A DNA stretch of 64,000 nucleotides from an uncultured Bacteroidia bacterium (GTDB lineage: Bacteria > Bacteroidota > Bacteroidia > Bacteroidales > UBA932): the NCBI GenBank assembly GCA_902789395.1, contig CADANY010000001.1, positions 204,538 to 268,537 on the forward strand, in the 5' to 3' direction. Positions 25,363-35,146 of this stretch are shown one piece after another; the first letter of the stretch is position 1; each line of letters begins with the position of its first letter. Under the pieces are notes generated by a model that saw nothing but the letters and a program-made list of their open reading frames with translations, did no database searches and was not told where the DNA came from. A program made the position numbers and the translations under genes.

Positions 25363-25842
25363 ATGACCAATAGACATTTATCCATAGACTACATCGAATA
25401 CGCTTCCCTTGAAGAGATGGAACCCGCTGACCGGGAACTGGTTCTCGCCGCGCTGGAAGCGAAGAAAGGATCTTACTCACCCTATTCCAAGTTCCAGGTC
25501 GGAGCCGCCCTCCGGCTCGAAGACGGGATGATCATCAAAGGGGCCAACCAGGAAAACATCGCCTACCCTTCCGGACTCTGTGCCGAGCGGACGGCCATGT
25601 TCTATGCCGGGGCGAACTATCCGGAGAAAGCGTTTGACACGCTGGCCGTTATTGCCAGTGACCACGGGGTCATCTGCGAAAGTCCGGCGACCCCCTGCGG
25701 GGCGTGCCGCCAGGTCATGGCCGAATACCAGAAAAAGTTCAAGCGTCCGCTCAAGATCATCCTGGCAGGATCGAAACGCATTTATAAGTTTTCAAAGACG
25801 GAAGATCTCCTGCCATTTATTTTTGACAGTTTGAAAGTATAG
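25363..25842 (+). CDS. cdd: Cytidine deaminase
   Basis: 159 residues. The zinc site is present as CAERTAMF (Cys-Ala-Glu) and PCGACRQVM. PYSKFQVGAALRLEDG is the typical N-terminal block. It converts cytidine and deoxycytidine to the uridine forms in pyrimidine salvage. It diverges from mnmA. Confidence 0.95.
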   Translation: MTNRHLSIDYIEYASLEEMEPADRELVLAALEAKKGSYSPYSKFQVGAALRLEDGMIIKGANQENIAYPSGLCAERTAMFYAGANYPEKAFDTLAVIASDHGVICESPATPCGACRQVMAEYQKKFKRPLKIILAGSKRIYKFSKTEDLLPFIFDSLKV

Positions 25843-25845
25843 AAT

Positions 25846-25876
25846 TTTGGTGGTCCGGAAAAAATGACTACCTTTG
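25846..25876 (+). promoter_or_regulatory. Promoter of SRP RNA
   Basis: TTTG, 19 nt, TACCTTTG, followed five nt later by the 5' end of the RNA. Confidence 0.85.
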
Positions 25877-25880
25877 TGAC

Positions 25881-25985
25881 GGGAAAGTCTTACACGACCA
25901 GCTCCCTCTGAATTCCCCCAGGGCCGGAAGGCAGCAAGGGTAGGAGGTCGTAGCGGTGCGATGTAATCAGCTTTCCCTTTTTTTA
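25881..25985 (+). ncRNA. ffs: Signal recognition particle RNA (4.5S type)
   Basis: The conserved apical domain GGCCGGAAGGCAGCAAGG (about 25922-25939) with its asymmetric and symmetric loops is unmistakable. The ends pair: GGGAAAG at 25881 with CTTTCCC at 25971-25977, giving an RNA of about 97 nt followed by a T-run that ends transcription. It scaffolds Ffh in co-translational targeting of membrane proteins. Confidence 0.95.
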
Positions 25986-25999
25986 TTAATATAGCCCTT

Positions 26000-27208
26000 A
26001 TGCATCCTATTGCTATTTATACCCTTACATCCTCCCTGCACGACGAGGCTTCCGTAGCCGGAATAACCGACCGTTTTCTCGGCGAAATCTTTCCGGAAGG
26101 CGGATATGATTTCCGTGGAGAGGACTTTACCCTCTTCGGCGATCACCCGGTCGATCTGATTTTCGTCCGCACCGGAGGAACAGAAGGAATTTTCCGGGAC
26201 CTGCTTCCCGGCCTTCTCGATGCCGGCATCAGAAGGTTCAACCTTCTCACCTCCGGAAAAAGCAATTCCCTCGCCGCATCGATGGAGATCTTATCTTATC
26301 TCCGGGGACAAGGTCTGGATGGCGAGATCATCCACGGCAAGCCGGAATCCGTGCGGAAACGGATAGGAAAAATCATGCAGGTTGAAGAAACGCTCGAGCG
26401 GCTTCGATCGACTTGCCTCGGCGTCATCGGACATCCCTCCGACTGGCTGATTGCAAGCGGAACCGATTATCAGAAGATCTATGAGAAATTGGGGATTTGG
26501 CTGGAAGATATCCCGATGGAGGAACTGCTCGAAGCCATCAAAGAGTCCCGCTGCCATGAAGAAATTCCGGAAGCGGCTGGCGGAAACCTGTCAGTCCGGG
26601 ATGCTTTTCCAGGTGCCGTCAGAATCCATGAAGCCCTGAAGACCCTCATCGTGAAGCACAATCTCCAGGGCCTGACCCTCCGTTGTTTCGACCTGCTGGG
26701 AGCCGTCGGAAACACCGGCTGCCTGGCCCTCGCCCGTCTCAATGCCGATGGAATTCCCGCCGGCTGCGAGGGGGATATCCCGGCACTCCTGTCCATGACG
26801 ATCGCCCGCGCGGCGACAGGGTCGTCCGGTTTCCAAGCCAATCCTTCCCGGATTGATACCGAAACCGGAGAGATGGTTCTCGCCCACTGCACGATTCCCC
26901 TGGACCTTGTATCCGATTATACATTCGACACCCATTTCGAATCCGGCATCGGTGTCGGTATCCGGGGACACTTTCCTGAAGGCCCGGTTACCCTGTTCAA
27001 GGTCTCCGGTGACCTGAACCGCTTCTTCATCGCGGAAGGAGAGCTCATCCGGAATCTCTCGGAGCCCGATCTCTGCCGCACGCAGATTGCCGTCCGGCTC
27101 GATCCGGCTGACGCTGAATACTTCCTCCATAACCCGATCGGGAACCACCATATCGTCCTTCCCGGCCACCACAAACAACTTTTGACTGCAATCTTGAATC
27201 GCATCTGA
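26000..27208 (+). CDS. L-fucose/L-arabinose isomerase-like protein of unknown function
   Basis: 402 residues. The opening (FGDHPVDLIFVRTGGTEGIF, DAGIRRFNLLTSGKSNSLAASMEILSYL) and the C-terminal half (LTLRCFDLLGAVGNTGCLALARLN, GIPAGCEGDIPALLSM, NPSRIDTETGEMVLAHCTIP) resemble the FucI/AraA sugar-isomerase fold. Glu in CEGDIP and His in LAHCTIP could be metal ligands as in FucI. At 402 residues it is about 190 shorter than FucI. Substrate is unknown; it is not next to sugar genes but between SRP RNA and tsaD. The start lies 15 nt past the SRP RNA T-run, so it may depend on read-through or on a promoter I cannot see. Confidence 0.72.
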   Translation: MHPIAIYTLTSSLHDEASVAGITDRFLGEIFPEGGYDFRGEDFTLFGDHPVDLIFVRTGGTEGIFRDLLPGLLDAGIRRFNLLTSGKSNSLAASMEILSYLRGQGLDGEIIHGKPESVRKRIGKIMQVEETLERLRSTCLGVIGHPSDWLIASGTDYQKIYEKLGIWLEDIPMEELLEAIKESRCHEEIPEAAGGNLSVRDAFPGAVRIHEALKTLIVKHNLQGLTLRCFDLLGAVGNTGCLALARLNADGIPAGCEGDIPALLSMTIARAATGSSGFQANPSRIDTETGEMVLAHCTIPLDLVSDYTFDTHFESGIGVGIRGHFPEGPVTLFKVSGDLNRFFIAEGELIRNLSEPDLCRTQIAVRLDPADAEYFLHNPIGNHHIVLPGHHKQLLTAILNRI

Positions 27209-27215
27209 ATAGTCC

Positions 27216-28238
27216 ATGGCTGATATAATCCTCGGCATAGAATCGTCCTGCGACGATACCTCAGCTGCCGTCATCAAGGACGGCTGGCTGCTTTCCAACG
27301 TCATCGCCAGCCAGCAGGTCCACAAAGACTATGGCGGCGTCGTCCCGGAGCTTGCCTCCAGGGCACATGAACAGAATATCGTACCCGTTGTGAGCCAGGC
27401 TCTGGAGAAAGCCGGGATCCAGGCTTCCGACCTGACGGCGATCGCTTTTACCCGGGGACCGGGCCTGCTGGGATCCCTCCTGGTCGGAACGTCCTTCGCC
27501 AAAGCCCTCTCACTGTCGCTGGACATCCCGATGGTCATGGTCAATCACCTTCAGGGACATATCCTGGCCAATTTTATCCGTCAGCCTGACAAGCCGGTCC
27601 GGGAACCTTCATTCCCCTACCTCTGCCTGCTGGTTTCCGGAGGTAATTCCCAGATTGTCAAAGTCTCCGGACCGTTGGATTATGATATTCTCGGACAGAC
27701 CATCGACGACGCCGTCGGCGAGGCATTCGACAAGTGTTCCAAAATGATGGGGCTCGGATATCCGGGAGGACCTGTCATCGACCGGCTCGCCAAAAGCGGT
27801 GATCCGGACCGGTTCCATTTTGCCAAACCGCATATCCCGAGACTGGATTACAGTTTCAGCGGAATCAAGACGTCCCTTCTGTATTTTGTCAGGGACCAGC
27901 TGAAGGAAGATCCTGATTTTATGGAGAAAAACAAAGAAGACATCTGCGCCAGTTTCCAGAAAACCCTGATCGATATCCTGATGGACAAACTCATCAAAGC
28001 ATCGAAACAGACCGGGATCCGCGAAATTACAATCGGCGGCGGGGTCTCTGCGAACAGCGGACTCCGTAACCGGATCGAAGCGGAAGGGAAAAAGCGGGGA
28101 TGGAACACCTACCTCCCTGAATTCAAGTTTACCACCGACAATGCTGCGATGATCGCCATCGCCGGATGGTTCCACTACCTTGCCGGCGAAAGGACTCCGC
28201 TCGATATCGCACCCGTCTCCCGGATGGCCGATTTTTAG
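27216..28238 (+). CDS. tsaD: tRNA N6-adenosine threonylcarbamoyltransferase
   Basis: 340 residues. Kae1/TsaD family: ILGIESSCDDTSAAVIKDG, ELASRAHEQN, the metal-binding HLQGH in NHLQGHILANF, LVSGGNSQIVKV, DDAVGEAFDK and GGGVSANSGLR. It transfers threonylcarbamoyl to A37 of ANN-reading tRNAs (t6A). MtaB, whose substrate is this t6A, is encoded about 7 kb downstream on the same strand. Confidence 0.96.
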   Translation: MADIILGIESSCDDTSAAVIKDGWLLSNVIASQQVHKDYGGVVPELASRAHEQNIVPVVSQALEKAGIQASDLTAIAFTRGPGLLGSLLVGTSFAKALSLSLDIPMVMVNHLQGHILANFIRQPDKPVREPSFPYLCLLVSGGNSQIVKVSGPLDYDILGQTIDDAVGEAFDKCSKMMGLGYPGGPVIDRLAKSGDPDRFHFAKPHIPRLDYSFSGIKTSLLYFVRDQLKEDPDFMEKNKEDICASFQKTLIDILMDKLIKASKQTGIREITIGGGVSANSGLRNRIEAEGKKRGWNTYLPEFKFTTDNAAMIAIAGWFHYLAGERTPLDIAPVSRMADF

Positions 28239-28242
28239 AAAA

Positions 28243-29817
28243 ATGAAAGAATTCGAAATCACGAAAAAGCTCGGGAAAGAGCTGACGGAGGGAGAACTCC
28301 GCGAAGCAGCCGCCAAAGCGCTCGGAGTCCGCCCCGAAAAGGTAGGACAGGTACGCGTCGTCCGGCGTTCCATCGATGCCCGCCAGGATATTCTATACCG
28401 GTACCGTATCCGTGCGACCCGGGAGGGAGAGGCGTTGGAGACCTATCCCATGCCGGTCTACAAAGATGTCCGGGAAGGGAAACCCGTCCTGATTATCGGA
28501 GCCGGACCGGCCGGTATGTTCGCCGCCCTGAAACTGCTGACTCTCGGGCTGAAGCCGGTTATCCTTGAGAGGGGGAAGGATGTCCACCGCCGGAAAACCG
28601 ACATGGCGAAACTCTCCACCACCGGAGCTGTCGATCCGGATTCGAATTACTGTTTCGGCGAAGGAGGAGCCGGAGCCTTCTCGGACGGAAAACTATTTAC
28701 CCGTTCCTCAAAGCGGGGCGATATCTTCGAAGTCCTCCACCAACTGGTCTTTTTCGGGGCCGATCCTTCGATCCTGACAGACGCCCATCCCCACATCGGT
28801 ACGGACCGCCTTCCGACTGTCGTAGAGAATATCCGGACCTGTATCACCGAACATGGCGGAGCCTATCATTTCGACTCCCGCGTAACCGATATCACCCCCT
28901 GCCGGGAAGGGTTCCGCATCACGGCGGTCCATCCGGAATCCGGCGGAGAAACAGTCTACGAGGCATCCAAGGTCATCGTCGCCGCCGGTCACTCCGCACG
29001 GGACATCTACGAGATGTTCGCCCGGAAAGGATGGTCTCTCGAGGCCAAGGGATTTGCGCTCGGGGTCCGCGTGGAACACCCCCAGTGGCTGATCAACCAA
29101 ATCCGCTACCACGGAAAGTACCAACCGTTCATGCCGACAGCGGAATATTCTTTCGTCCAGCAGGTCGACGGCCGGGGCGTTTTCTCATTCTGTATGTGCC
29201 CGGGAGGTATCCTCGTCCCTTCCTCCACGGAAACGGGGACGGTCGTACTCAACGGGATGTCCAACTCCCAACGGAATTCAAAATGGGCCAATGCCGGTGT
29301 CGTTGTCCAAATCGAACCGGGCGACGAGCCGGAAGAATACCGCAAAGCCGGCGCGTTCTCTTTGATGAATTTCCAGCGTGATATTGAACGGAGCATGTAT
29401 ACCTGGTGTAACGGGAAGGGAGAGGGTCATCCGCTCCGCGCACCGGCCCAGCGGATGAAGGACTTCTGCCGTGGGATCCTCTCTGAGACCCTTCCGAAGA
29501 CGTCCTACCACCCCGGCGCCGTTTCCGCCCCGCTCCATGAACTGTTGCCCCAGAACGTAGCCACAAGGCTTCGGAAGGCATTCCCGCAGGTGGACCGGCA
29601 GATGCACGGGTATTATACGAACGACGCCCTGCTTCTCGGAGTCGAGTCTCGGACGTCCTCCCCTGTCCGTATGCCGCGGAACGCAGAAACACTGGAACAC
29701 GTCGACGTCCCGGGACTCTATCCTTGCGGAGAAGGGGCCGGATATGCCGGAGGAATCGTTTCTTCCGCCCTGGACGGCATCAATTGCGCCGAAAAAATCG
29801 CCTCGGTCACTTTGTGA
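28243..29817 (+). CDS. FAD-dependent oxidoreductase (COG2509-type)
   Basis: 524 residues. After an N-terminal domain of about 80 residues (KKLGKELTEGELREAAAKAL, VVRRSIDARQDILYRYRI) comes the dinucleotide fold VLIIGAGPAGMFAALKLLTLG, then GKDVHRRKTDM, FGEGGAGAFSDGKLFTR, and the closing ADDR-like segment PGLYPCGEGAGYAGGIVSSALDG. Members are widespread and uncharacterised, often described as FAD-dependent dehydrogenases. The start is the ATG 4 nt after the tsaD stop. Confidence 0.88.
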   Translation: MKEFEITKKLGKELTEGELREAAAKALGVRPEKVGQVRVVRRSIDARQDILYRYRIRATREGEALETYPMPVYKDVREGKPVLIIGAGPAGMFAALKLLTLGLKPVILERGKDVHRRKTDMAKLSTTGAVDPDSNYCFGEGGAGAFSDGKLFTRSSKRGDIFEVLHQLVFFGADPSILTDAHPHIGTDRLPTVVENIRTCITEHGGAYHFDSRVTDITPCREGFRITAVHPESGGETVYEASKVIVAAGHSARDIYEMFARKGWSLEAKGFALGVRVEHPQWLINQIRYHGKYQPFMPTAEYSFVQQVDGRGVFSFCMCPGGILVPSSTETGTVVLNGMSNSQRNSKWANAGVVVQIEPGDEPEEYRKAGAFSLMNFQRDIERSMYTWCNGKGEGHPLRAPAQRMKDFCRGILSETLPKTSYHPGAVSAPLHELLPQNVATRLRKAFPQVDRQMHGYYTNDALLLGVESRTSSPVRMPRNAETLEHVDVPGLYPCGEGAGYAGGIVSSALDGINCAEKIASVTL

Positions 29818-29850
29818 CCGCAATAAGAACGGAGTCCGACAGATTTTTAC

Positions 29851-29858
29851 TATCTTTG
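29851..29858 (+). promoter_or_regulatory. -7 promoter box of the TamB gene
   Basis: TATCTTTG, seven nt before the ATG; no good TTTG partner. If used, the message would be nearly leaderless. Confidence 0.5.
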
Positions 29859-29865
29859 TAGATTG

Positions 29866-32800
29866 ATGAGAAAGGCTCTGAAAATAACGGTCCGGATTCT
29901 GGCGGCAGTACTCCTGCTGCTCCTTCTGCTGGCGTTCGCCATCCAGTTTCCTCCCGTCCAGACCTTCCTCACCCATAAAACGTTAGCGGCGCTGGAGGAC
30001 AAGTTAGGCGGCGAGATTTCCGTCGGGAGCGTGGAAATCAAACCGGTCAGCGCCGTCATTCTCAAAGACGTCCTCATCACAGACAAGGAACCGACCCTCG
30101 ATACGGCCGGGACTTCCCTTCCGGTCGTAGACACCTTTGTCCGGGCAGGATATATCGCCGCGACCCTTTCCGTAAAGTCTTTGTTCTCAGGAGGCGGAAT
30201 CCATATCAAACGGGCCGTCATCAAAGATGCGGAATTCAATCTGGCCTTGCAGAAGGATTCGCTCGGAGAGTCCGTTTCAAACCTCGCAAGGGTTTTCCGC
30301 CTTAAAAACACCCACGAAGTCCCCCACGACACCGGCAATCTGTTCCATGTCGACCGGTTCGATATCGAGAACTTTACATTCCGGATGTATAACTACCCGA
30401 TGGCCAGGGAATACAAAGAAACCGGAAGGGAGATCCCGAAAGATGCGATTGACTGGAATGACTTGGAGATCACGGCCGATCTGAAGGGAAAGGATCTCCG
30501 GTTTTCGCACAGTATCATGTCCGGCGATGCCGAGCGGATCCGGATCCGCGAGAAGAGCGGGTATACGGCCGAACTGTCCGGTCAGGCCAGGGTCGGAGTC
30601 GGAGAGACGATTGTACGCGGCCTGCATCTCAGGGACAGTTTTTCGGATCTCGATCTCAACCGGCTGCAACTCAGCTACAAAGACATCAGCGCTTTTTCCA
30701 ATTTCATGGACGAGGTCCGGATCCGGGGCGAGATCCGTCCTTCTCTGCTCGATATGCGTTCGATCCGTTACTTCGCACCAGCTCTCGCCGGAAATACTTT
30801 CCGTGCCGATATCCAGGGCAGTATCGACGGCCCCGTCAGCGATCTTCAGATCGGACGTCTGTCTTTCCGGGATCCCTCCAGCGGAGTCGCCGGCAACCTG
30901 GCCGGACGCGTGACGGGACTTCCTGACTTAGCGGGCGTAAAGACGGAATTCGATGTCCGGAATTTATCTTTCTCGACGGACGGGCTCGGGAAACTGATCC
31001 GGGAATGGGCTCCGGGTGTCAAGATGGACCTTAGCAAGGTCGCACCTGGGAAGACCCTGACTTTCAACGGGAAAGGAAAGGGTCCCGTCAACCATCTCCA
31101 CCTTAGCGGAACCCTCGGTGCCCCGTCGGTCGGCGAAGCGGTCGCCGACCTTGACATCAGCCATCTTATCGACGCTTCGAAAGACCTCTCAGTCAAGGGG
31201 AATCTGAAGACGAAAGACCTTGACATCGGAACGATCATAGGGACTGACGCGGTCCGGCAGATATCCCTCGACACCCGGCTTGGCGCCACGCTGGCAAAAT
31301 CAGGACCCGAAGTCGTCATCGATTCTCTCAGAGTATCCCGTCTGAACGCACTCGGATATGATTATTCGGACATCTGGGCGACGGGGACCTACTCGAATGA
31401 AGCCTTCGACGGACGGATTGTCTGCCACGACAAGAACCTCAATTTCATTCTCCAGGGACTTTTCAATCTGTCGAACTCTACCAAGAATGCCGCCTACCAG
31501 TTCTACGCCAACGTCGGTTACGCCGACCTCAATGCCCTCAACATTGACAAGCGCGGAAAGTCCAAGGTCTCGTTCCGGACCAAGGCGGATTTCATCTATG
31601 TCAATAAAGAAGATATCCTCGGCGATATCAATGTTGCGGACCTTGTGCTGGAAAATGATGAAGGCCGCCATAATATCGGAAATATATCCATTCTTTCGCA
31701 TTCCAATGACGAAGTCCACCGGATGCGGCTCAATTCCTCCTTCGCGGACGGAACTTACCTGAGTTCCCGGTCCATCTTCAAGATGGCGAGGGATATCCGG
31801 AACCTGACGCTGGACAAGGAACTGCCGGCCCTCTCCGGCAATGCAGCCCCGGCATGGGACGGGACGACGTACGACCTCTCACTCAATTTCCACGATTCCA
31901 GGGACCTCCTCTCCTTTGCCCTTCCAGGGCTTTATATCGCTGACAGTACGGCCATCCGGATGAAGATTTCTCCCGACGGTGTCCTTAAAGGGAATGTCCG
32001 ATCCGGCCGCATTGCTTTCGGCAACCAGTATGTAAAGGGACTCAACCTCAATCTCGACAATAGCGGGAACGGATTGGTCGGCAACTTTACGAGCCCCGAG
32101 ATCAATGTAGCCGGCATCCAGTTCCGCGACAACAGCGGTTCCCTTTTCGCCGAAGACAACCGCGTCGGGATCAGCTACAATTACCGGAATGGCGAAGATG
32201 ACGGCGGTTCCGTCTACCTCAACGGTGATTTTTCTCGCGATGAAGACGGCTCACTCGCCTTGACGGCCCGTGCCTTGCCCTCCCAGATCCGATACGACGG
32301 GAAGACTTGGGAAATCAATTCCGAAGACATCCGCCTGCAGGATAAGAAATGGGACATCCGCCAGCTCCGTGCTTTCTGCGATGACCAGACCCTCCTTGTC
32401 GACGGCGGATTCTCACCCGAAAGTGCAGATACACTGACCGTCAGGATGGAAAGATTCGATCTCGGTATCGCCAATTCCCTGATTCCCATGCAGATGGACA
32501 TCCATGGAAGGGCGACCGGAAAAGCATTTCTCATCTCTCCTTCCAAGCCACAGCCCGGCATGCTGGTCAATCTGATCTGCGATTCAACCGCCATCGCCGG
32601 CCATCCGGCCGGGCAGATCCGGCTGGAAAGCGCCTGGAATGACGAAGCCAAGCGTTTCGACATTCTCGCGAAAAACGAACTTGACGGAAAGACCAATTTC
32701 GATATCGGCGGTTTCTTCCGGCCGTCCGACCGGAGGATCGATCTCCTCGCGGACATGGACGGTTTCAACCTCGGCTATGCCGCTCCGGTCCTAAGCAGCG

Positions 32801-34440
32801 TATTCAGCGAAACGGAAGGCCTCCTGGACGGGAAGATCCATATCCAGGGTCCCCTGAACAACCTCGATATCTCCAGCGAGGATACGGCCATCCGGGACGG
32901 CCTCCTCAGGATCGGTTTCACCAATGTCGCCTACCGGGTAGCCGGCCCGCTGTCACTCACGAACGGCGGTCTCCAGTTCCATAACATGAGTATCTCAGAC
33001 GGAGAAAAGGGCACGGGAACGCTCTCCGGCGGTATCCTGTACGAAGATTTGTTCAAGGATCCCAGGCTTGACGTCCAAGTCCGGATGAGGGATATGCTTG
33101 CCCTCGATCTGACCGGAGAGATGAACAGCACCTTCTATGGAACGGTCTACGGGACCGGCCGTGTCGGGGTAACCGGCCCCTTCGACAATATCCTGATCAA
33201 TGTTGATGCGACTACCGCACGGGAAGGGGATCTCCATATCCCGCTGGGGAACAAGGCCTCTAATAAATCAATGGATCTGCTGACCTTCACGGAAAAAGAT
33301 AAGGAGATCTACATCGACCCGTATGATATGATGATGCAACGCTTCTCCTCGAAACGGAAGAAGGCAAGCGACCTGGGTGTCAAACTCCGCGTCCGGGCAA
33401 CACCGGACGTCACGGCCCATGTCGAAATCGACAAATCGTCCGGCAGCGCTCTGACCGGACAGGGTTCCGGAACCATCGAAATCGAGACGCGTACGAGCAA
33501 TGAACTCTTCACGATCAACGGGGACTATACCCTGACCTCCGGCAGTTTCAAATTCTCCGCCCTCGGGATCGTAAACAGGGACTTCACCCTGCAGGACGGC
33601 AGCTCAGTCCGTTTCAACGGAGATATCATGGACTCCGATTTGAACATCGACGGTCTCTACGTGACCAAGGCTTCGCTTTCCAGCCTTCTTTCGGACGAAA
33701 GCGCAGCCCCGACACGGCGTACAGTCAACTGCGGCATCAAGATTACCGACAAATTGCGGAATCCCCAGGTCAAGTTCTCAATCGACATCCCGGACATCGA
33801 TCCGACGACACAGACCCTCGTATCCAGCGCCCTCAACACCGAAGACAACATCCAAAAACAGTTCGTCTACCTGCTCGTCGCCGGCAGTTTCCTGCCAAGC
33901 GAGCAGTCGGGGATCGTTAATAATTCCAGCAGTATGCTCTACAGCAACGTCTCCAGCATCATGGCGGGTCAGCTCAACAACATCTTCCAGAAACTGGAGA
34001 TCCCGCTGGACCTCGGTCTCAATTACGAGTCTACCGAGCAGGGGGCTGAGATCTTTGACGTAGCCCTCTCTACCCAACTCTTCCATAACCGGGTTATCGT
34101 CAACGGGACAATAGGAAACCGCCAGTACGGGACGGGCGGCAGCACGGACGAGGTCGTCGGCGATCTCGATATCGATGTCAAACTGAACCGCCCGGGGACC
34201 CTCCGGCTGAACCTGTTCTCGCACTCGGCGGACAAGTACACCAACTACCTGGACAACAGCCAGCGAAGCGGTGCTGGTATCGCCTACCAGCGGGAATTCG
34301 ACTCTTTCACCCAATTCCTGCGAGAACTCTTCTCGCCCAAATCGCGCCGGGAAGAGAGGATGGGACAGCAGATGAGGGATATGATCACCCTCCAGATCGA
34401 CTCGACCGGAAAAGCAAACATAATCAATGAAAATGAATAG
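29866..34440 (+). CDS. tamB: TamB-type translocation/assembly module protein
   Basis: 1524 residues. One N-terminal membrane anchor (about 9-30, ILAAVLLLLLLLAFAI), then a very long beta-taco region of amphipathic strands (AsmA-like at the start, QTFLTHKTLAALEDKLGGEI). A C-terminal TamB domain (about 1140-1490) contains GSGTIEIETRTSNELFTING, SGSFKFSALGIVNRDFTL and LDLGLNYES. TamB bridges the inner and outer membranes and helps place barrel proteins or move lipids. tsaD-tamB linkage is common in Bacteroidales; here the FAD gene intervenes. Starts at ATG 29866, after a TTG. Overlaps the next gene by 14 nt. Confidence 0.93.
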   Translation: MRKALKITVRILAAVLLLLLLLAFAIQFPPVQTFLTHKTLAALEDKLGGEISVGSVEIKPVSAVILKDVLITDKEPTLDTAGTSLPVVDTFVRAGYIAATLSVKSLFSGGGIHIKRAVIKDAEFNLALQKDSLGESVSNLARVFRLKNTHEVPHDTGNLFHVDRFDIENFTFRMYNYPMAREYKETGREIPKDAIDWNDLEITADLKGKDLRFSHSIMSGDAERIRIREKSGYTAELSGQARVGVGETIVRGLHLRDSFSDLDLNRLQLSYKDISAFSNFMDEVRIRGEIRPSLLDMRSIRYFAPALAGNTFRADIQGSIDGPVSDLQIGRLSFRDPSSGVAGNLAGRVTGLPDLAGVKTEFDVRNLSFSTDGLGKLIREWAPGVKMDLSKVAPGKTLTFNGKGKGPVNHLHLSGTLGAPSVGEAVADLDISHLIDASKDLSVKGNLKTKDLDIGTIIGTDAVRQISLDTRLGATLAKSGPEVVIDSLRVSRLNALGYDYSDIWATGTYSNEAFDGRIVCHDKNLNFILQGLFNLSNSTKNAAYQFYANVGYADLNALNIDKRGKSKVSFRTKADFIYVNKEDILGDINVADLVLENDEGRHNIGNISILSHSNDEVHRMRLNSSFADGTYLSSRSIFKMARDIRNLTLDKELPALSGNAAPAWDGTTYDLSLNFHDSRDLLSFALPGLYIADSTAIRMKISPDGVLKGNVRSGRIAFGNQYVKGLNLNLDNSGNGLVGNFTSPEINVAGIQFRDNSGSLFAEDNRVGISYNYRNGEDDGGSVYLNGDFSRDEDGSLALTARALPSQIRYDGKTWEINSEDIRLQDKKWDIRQLRAFCDDQTLLVDGGFSPESADTLTVRMERFDLGIANSLIPMQMDIHGRATGKAFLISPSKPQPGMLVNLICDSTAIAGHPAGQIRLESAWNDEAKRFDILAKNELDGKTNFDIGGFFRPSDRRIDLLADMDGFNLGYAAPVLSSVFSETEGLLDGKIHIQGPLNNLDISSEDTAIRDGLLRIGFTNVAYRVAGPLSLTNGGLQFHNMSISDGEKGTGTLSGGILYEDLFKDPRLDVQVRMRDMLALDLTGEMNSTFYGTVYGTGRVGVTGPFDNILINVDATTAREGDLHIPLGNKASNKSMDLLTFTEKDKEIYIDPYDMMMQRFSSKRKKASDLGVKLRVRATPDVTAHVEIDKSSGSALTGQGSGTIEIETRTSNELFTINGDYTLTSGSFKFSALGIVNRDFTLQDGSSVRFNGDIMDSDLNIDGLYVTKASLSSLLSDESAAPTRRTVNCGIKITDKLRNPQVKFSIDIPDIDPTTQTLVSSALNTEDNIQKQFVYLLVAGSFLPSEQSGIVNNSSSMLYSNVSSIMAGQLNNIFQKLEIPLDLGLNYESTEQGAEIFDVALSTQLFHNRVIVNGTIGNRQYGTGGSTDEVVGDLDIDVKLNRPGTLRLNLFSHSADKYTNYLDNSQRSGAGIAYQREFDSFTQFLRELFSPKSRREERMGQQMRDMITLQIDSTGKANIINENE

Positions 34441-35140
34441 AGGAACCCTATATCTGATTCCCTCCCCGCTCGGGGACAACGACCCGGCTGAAGTGATACC
34501 GGAGCCCGCACTCGAAACAGCGAGGCGGCTGAAGGTATTTGTGGTGGAAGAGGTCCGCACCGTCCGGCGTTTTCTGTCCAGAGCCGGGCTTAAAGGCCAT
34601 ATCGGGGAGTTGGAATTCCATGAACTCAACGAGCATACCGATCCGAAGGAAGTCGAAGCCTACCTTCACCTTTTCGATAACGGGCAGGATGTCGGGCTGA
34701 TTTCGGAAGCCGGGCTCCCTGCCGTCGCAGACCCCGGTGCCCAGCTGGTCAGCCTCTGCCACCGGGAAGGAATCCGCGTCGTCCCTTTCACCGGGCCGTC
34801 TTCTCTGATGCTCGCCCTGATGGGATCGGGCCTGAACGGACAATCCTTCGCCTTCTGCGGTTATCTTCCTGCCAAGACCGAAGAGCGCCGGGCTATGATC
34901 CGGAAGATCGAGAAACGGTCATCGACAGAGCACCAGACGCAGATTTTCATCGAGACGCCCTACCGGAACGATTCCTTATTCAAGGATCTGCTCGCGACCT
35001 GTGCGGACCGGACGAAAATCACGGTCGCTGCCAATCTGACCCTTCCGGATGCCTTTATCCGCACCTGCAGCGTATCGGCATGGAAAAAAAGCGGACTGGT
35101 CATCGAAAAACGTCCCTGTGTCTTCCTGATGCTTGCCTGA
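34427..35140 (+). CDS. RsmI-like SAM-dependent methyltransferase paralogue
   Basis: 237 residues of the tetrapyrrole-methylase (RsmI-like) fold: TLYLIPSPLGDNDPAEVIP, VVEEVRTVRRFLSRAG, GLISEAGLPAVADPGAQLV, and PFTGPSSLMLALMGSGLNGQSF. It is a second member besides true RsmI at 47441. In the latter the loop reads SDAGTPGISDPG; here it is SEAGLPAVADPG. That branch is common in Bacteroidales and its target is unknown. The start is ATG 34427 or 34433; both lie inside the end of TamB. Confidence 0.85.
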   Translation: MKMNRGTLYLIPSPLGDNDPAEVIPEPALETARRLKVFVVEEVRTVRRFLSRAGLKGHIGELEFHELNEHTDPKEVEAYLHLFDNGQDVGLISEAGLPAVADPGAQLVSLCHREGIRVVPFTGPSSLMLALMGSGLNGQSFAFCGYLPAKTEERRAMIRKIEKRSSTEHQTQIFIETPYRNDSLFKDLLATCADRTKITVAANLTLPDAFIRTCSVSAWKKSGLVIEKRPCVFLMLA

Positions 35141-35146
35141 CCGACT

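Noticed and set aside
25361..25385. Upstream ATGs as the start of mnmA
   Set aside because: They lie inside cdd and upstream of the mnmA -7 box, and would add residues with no resemblance to MnmA.
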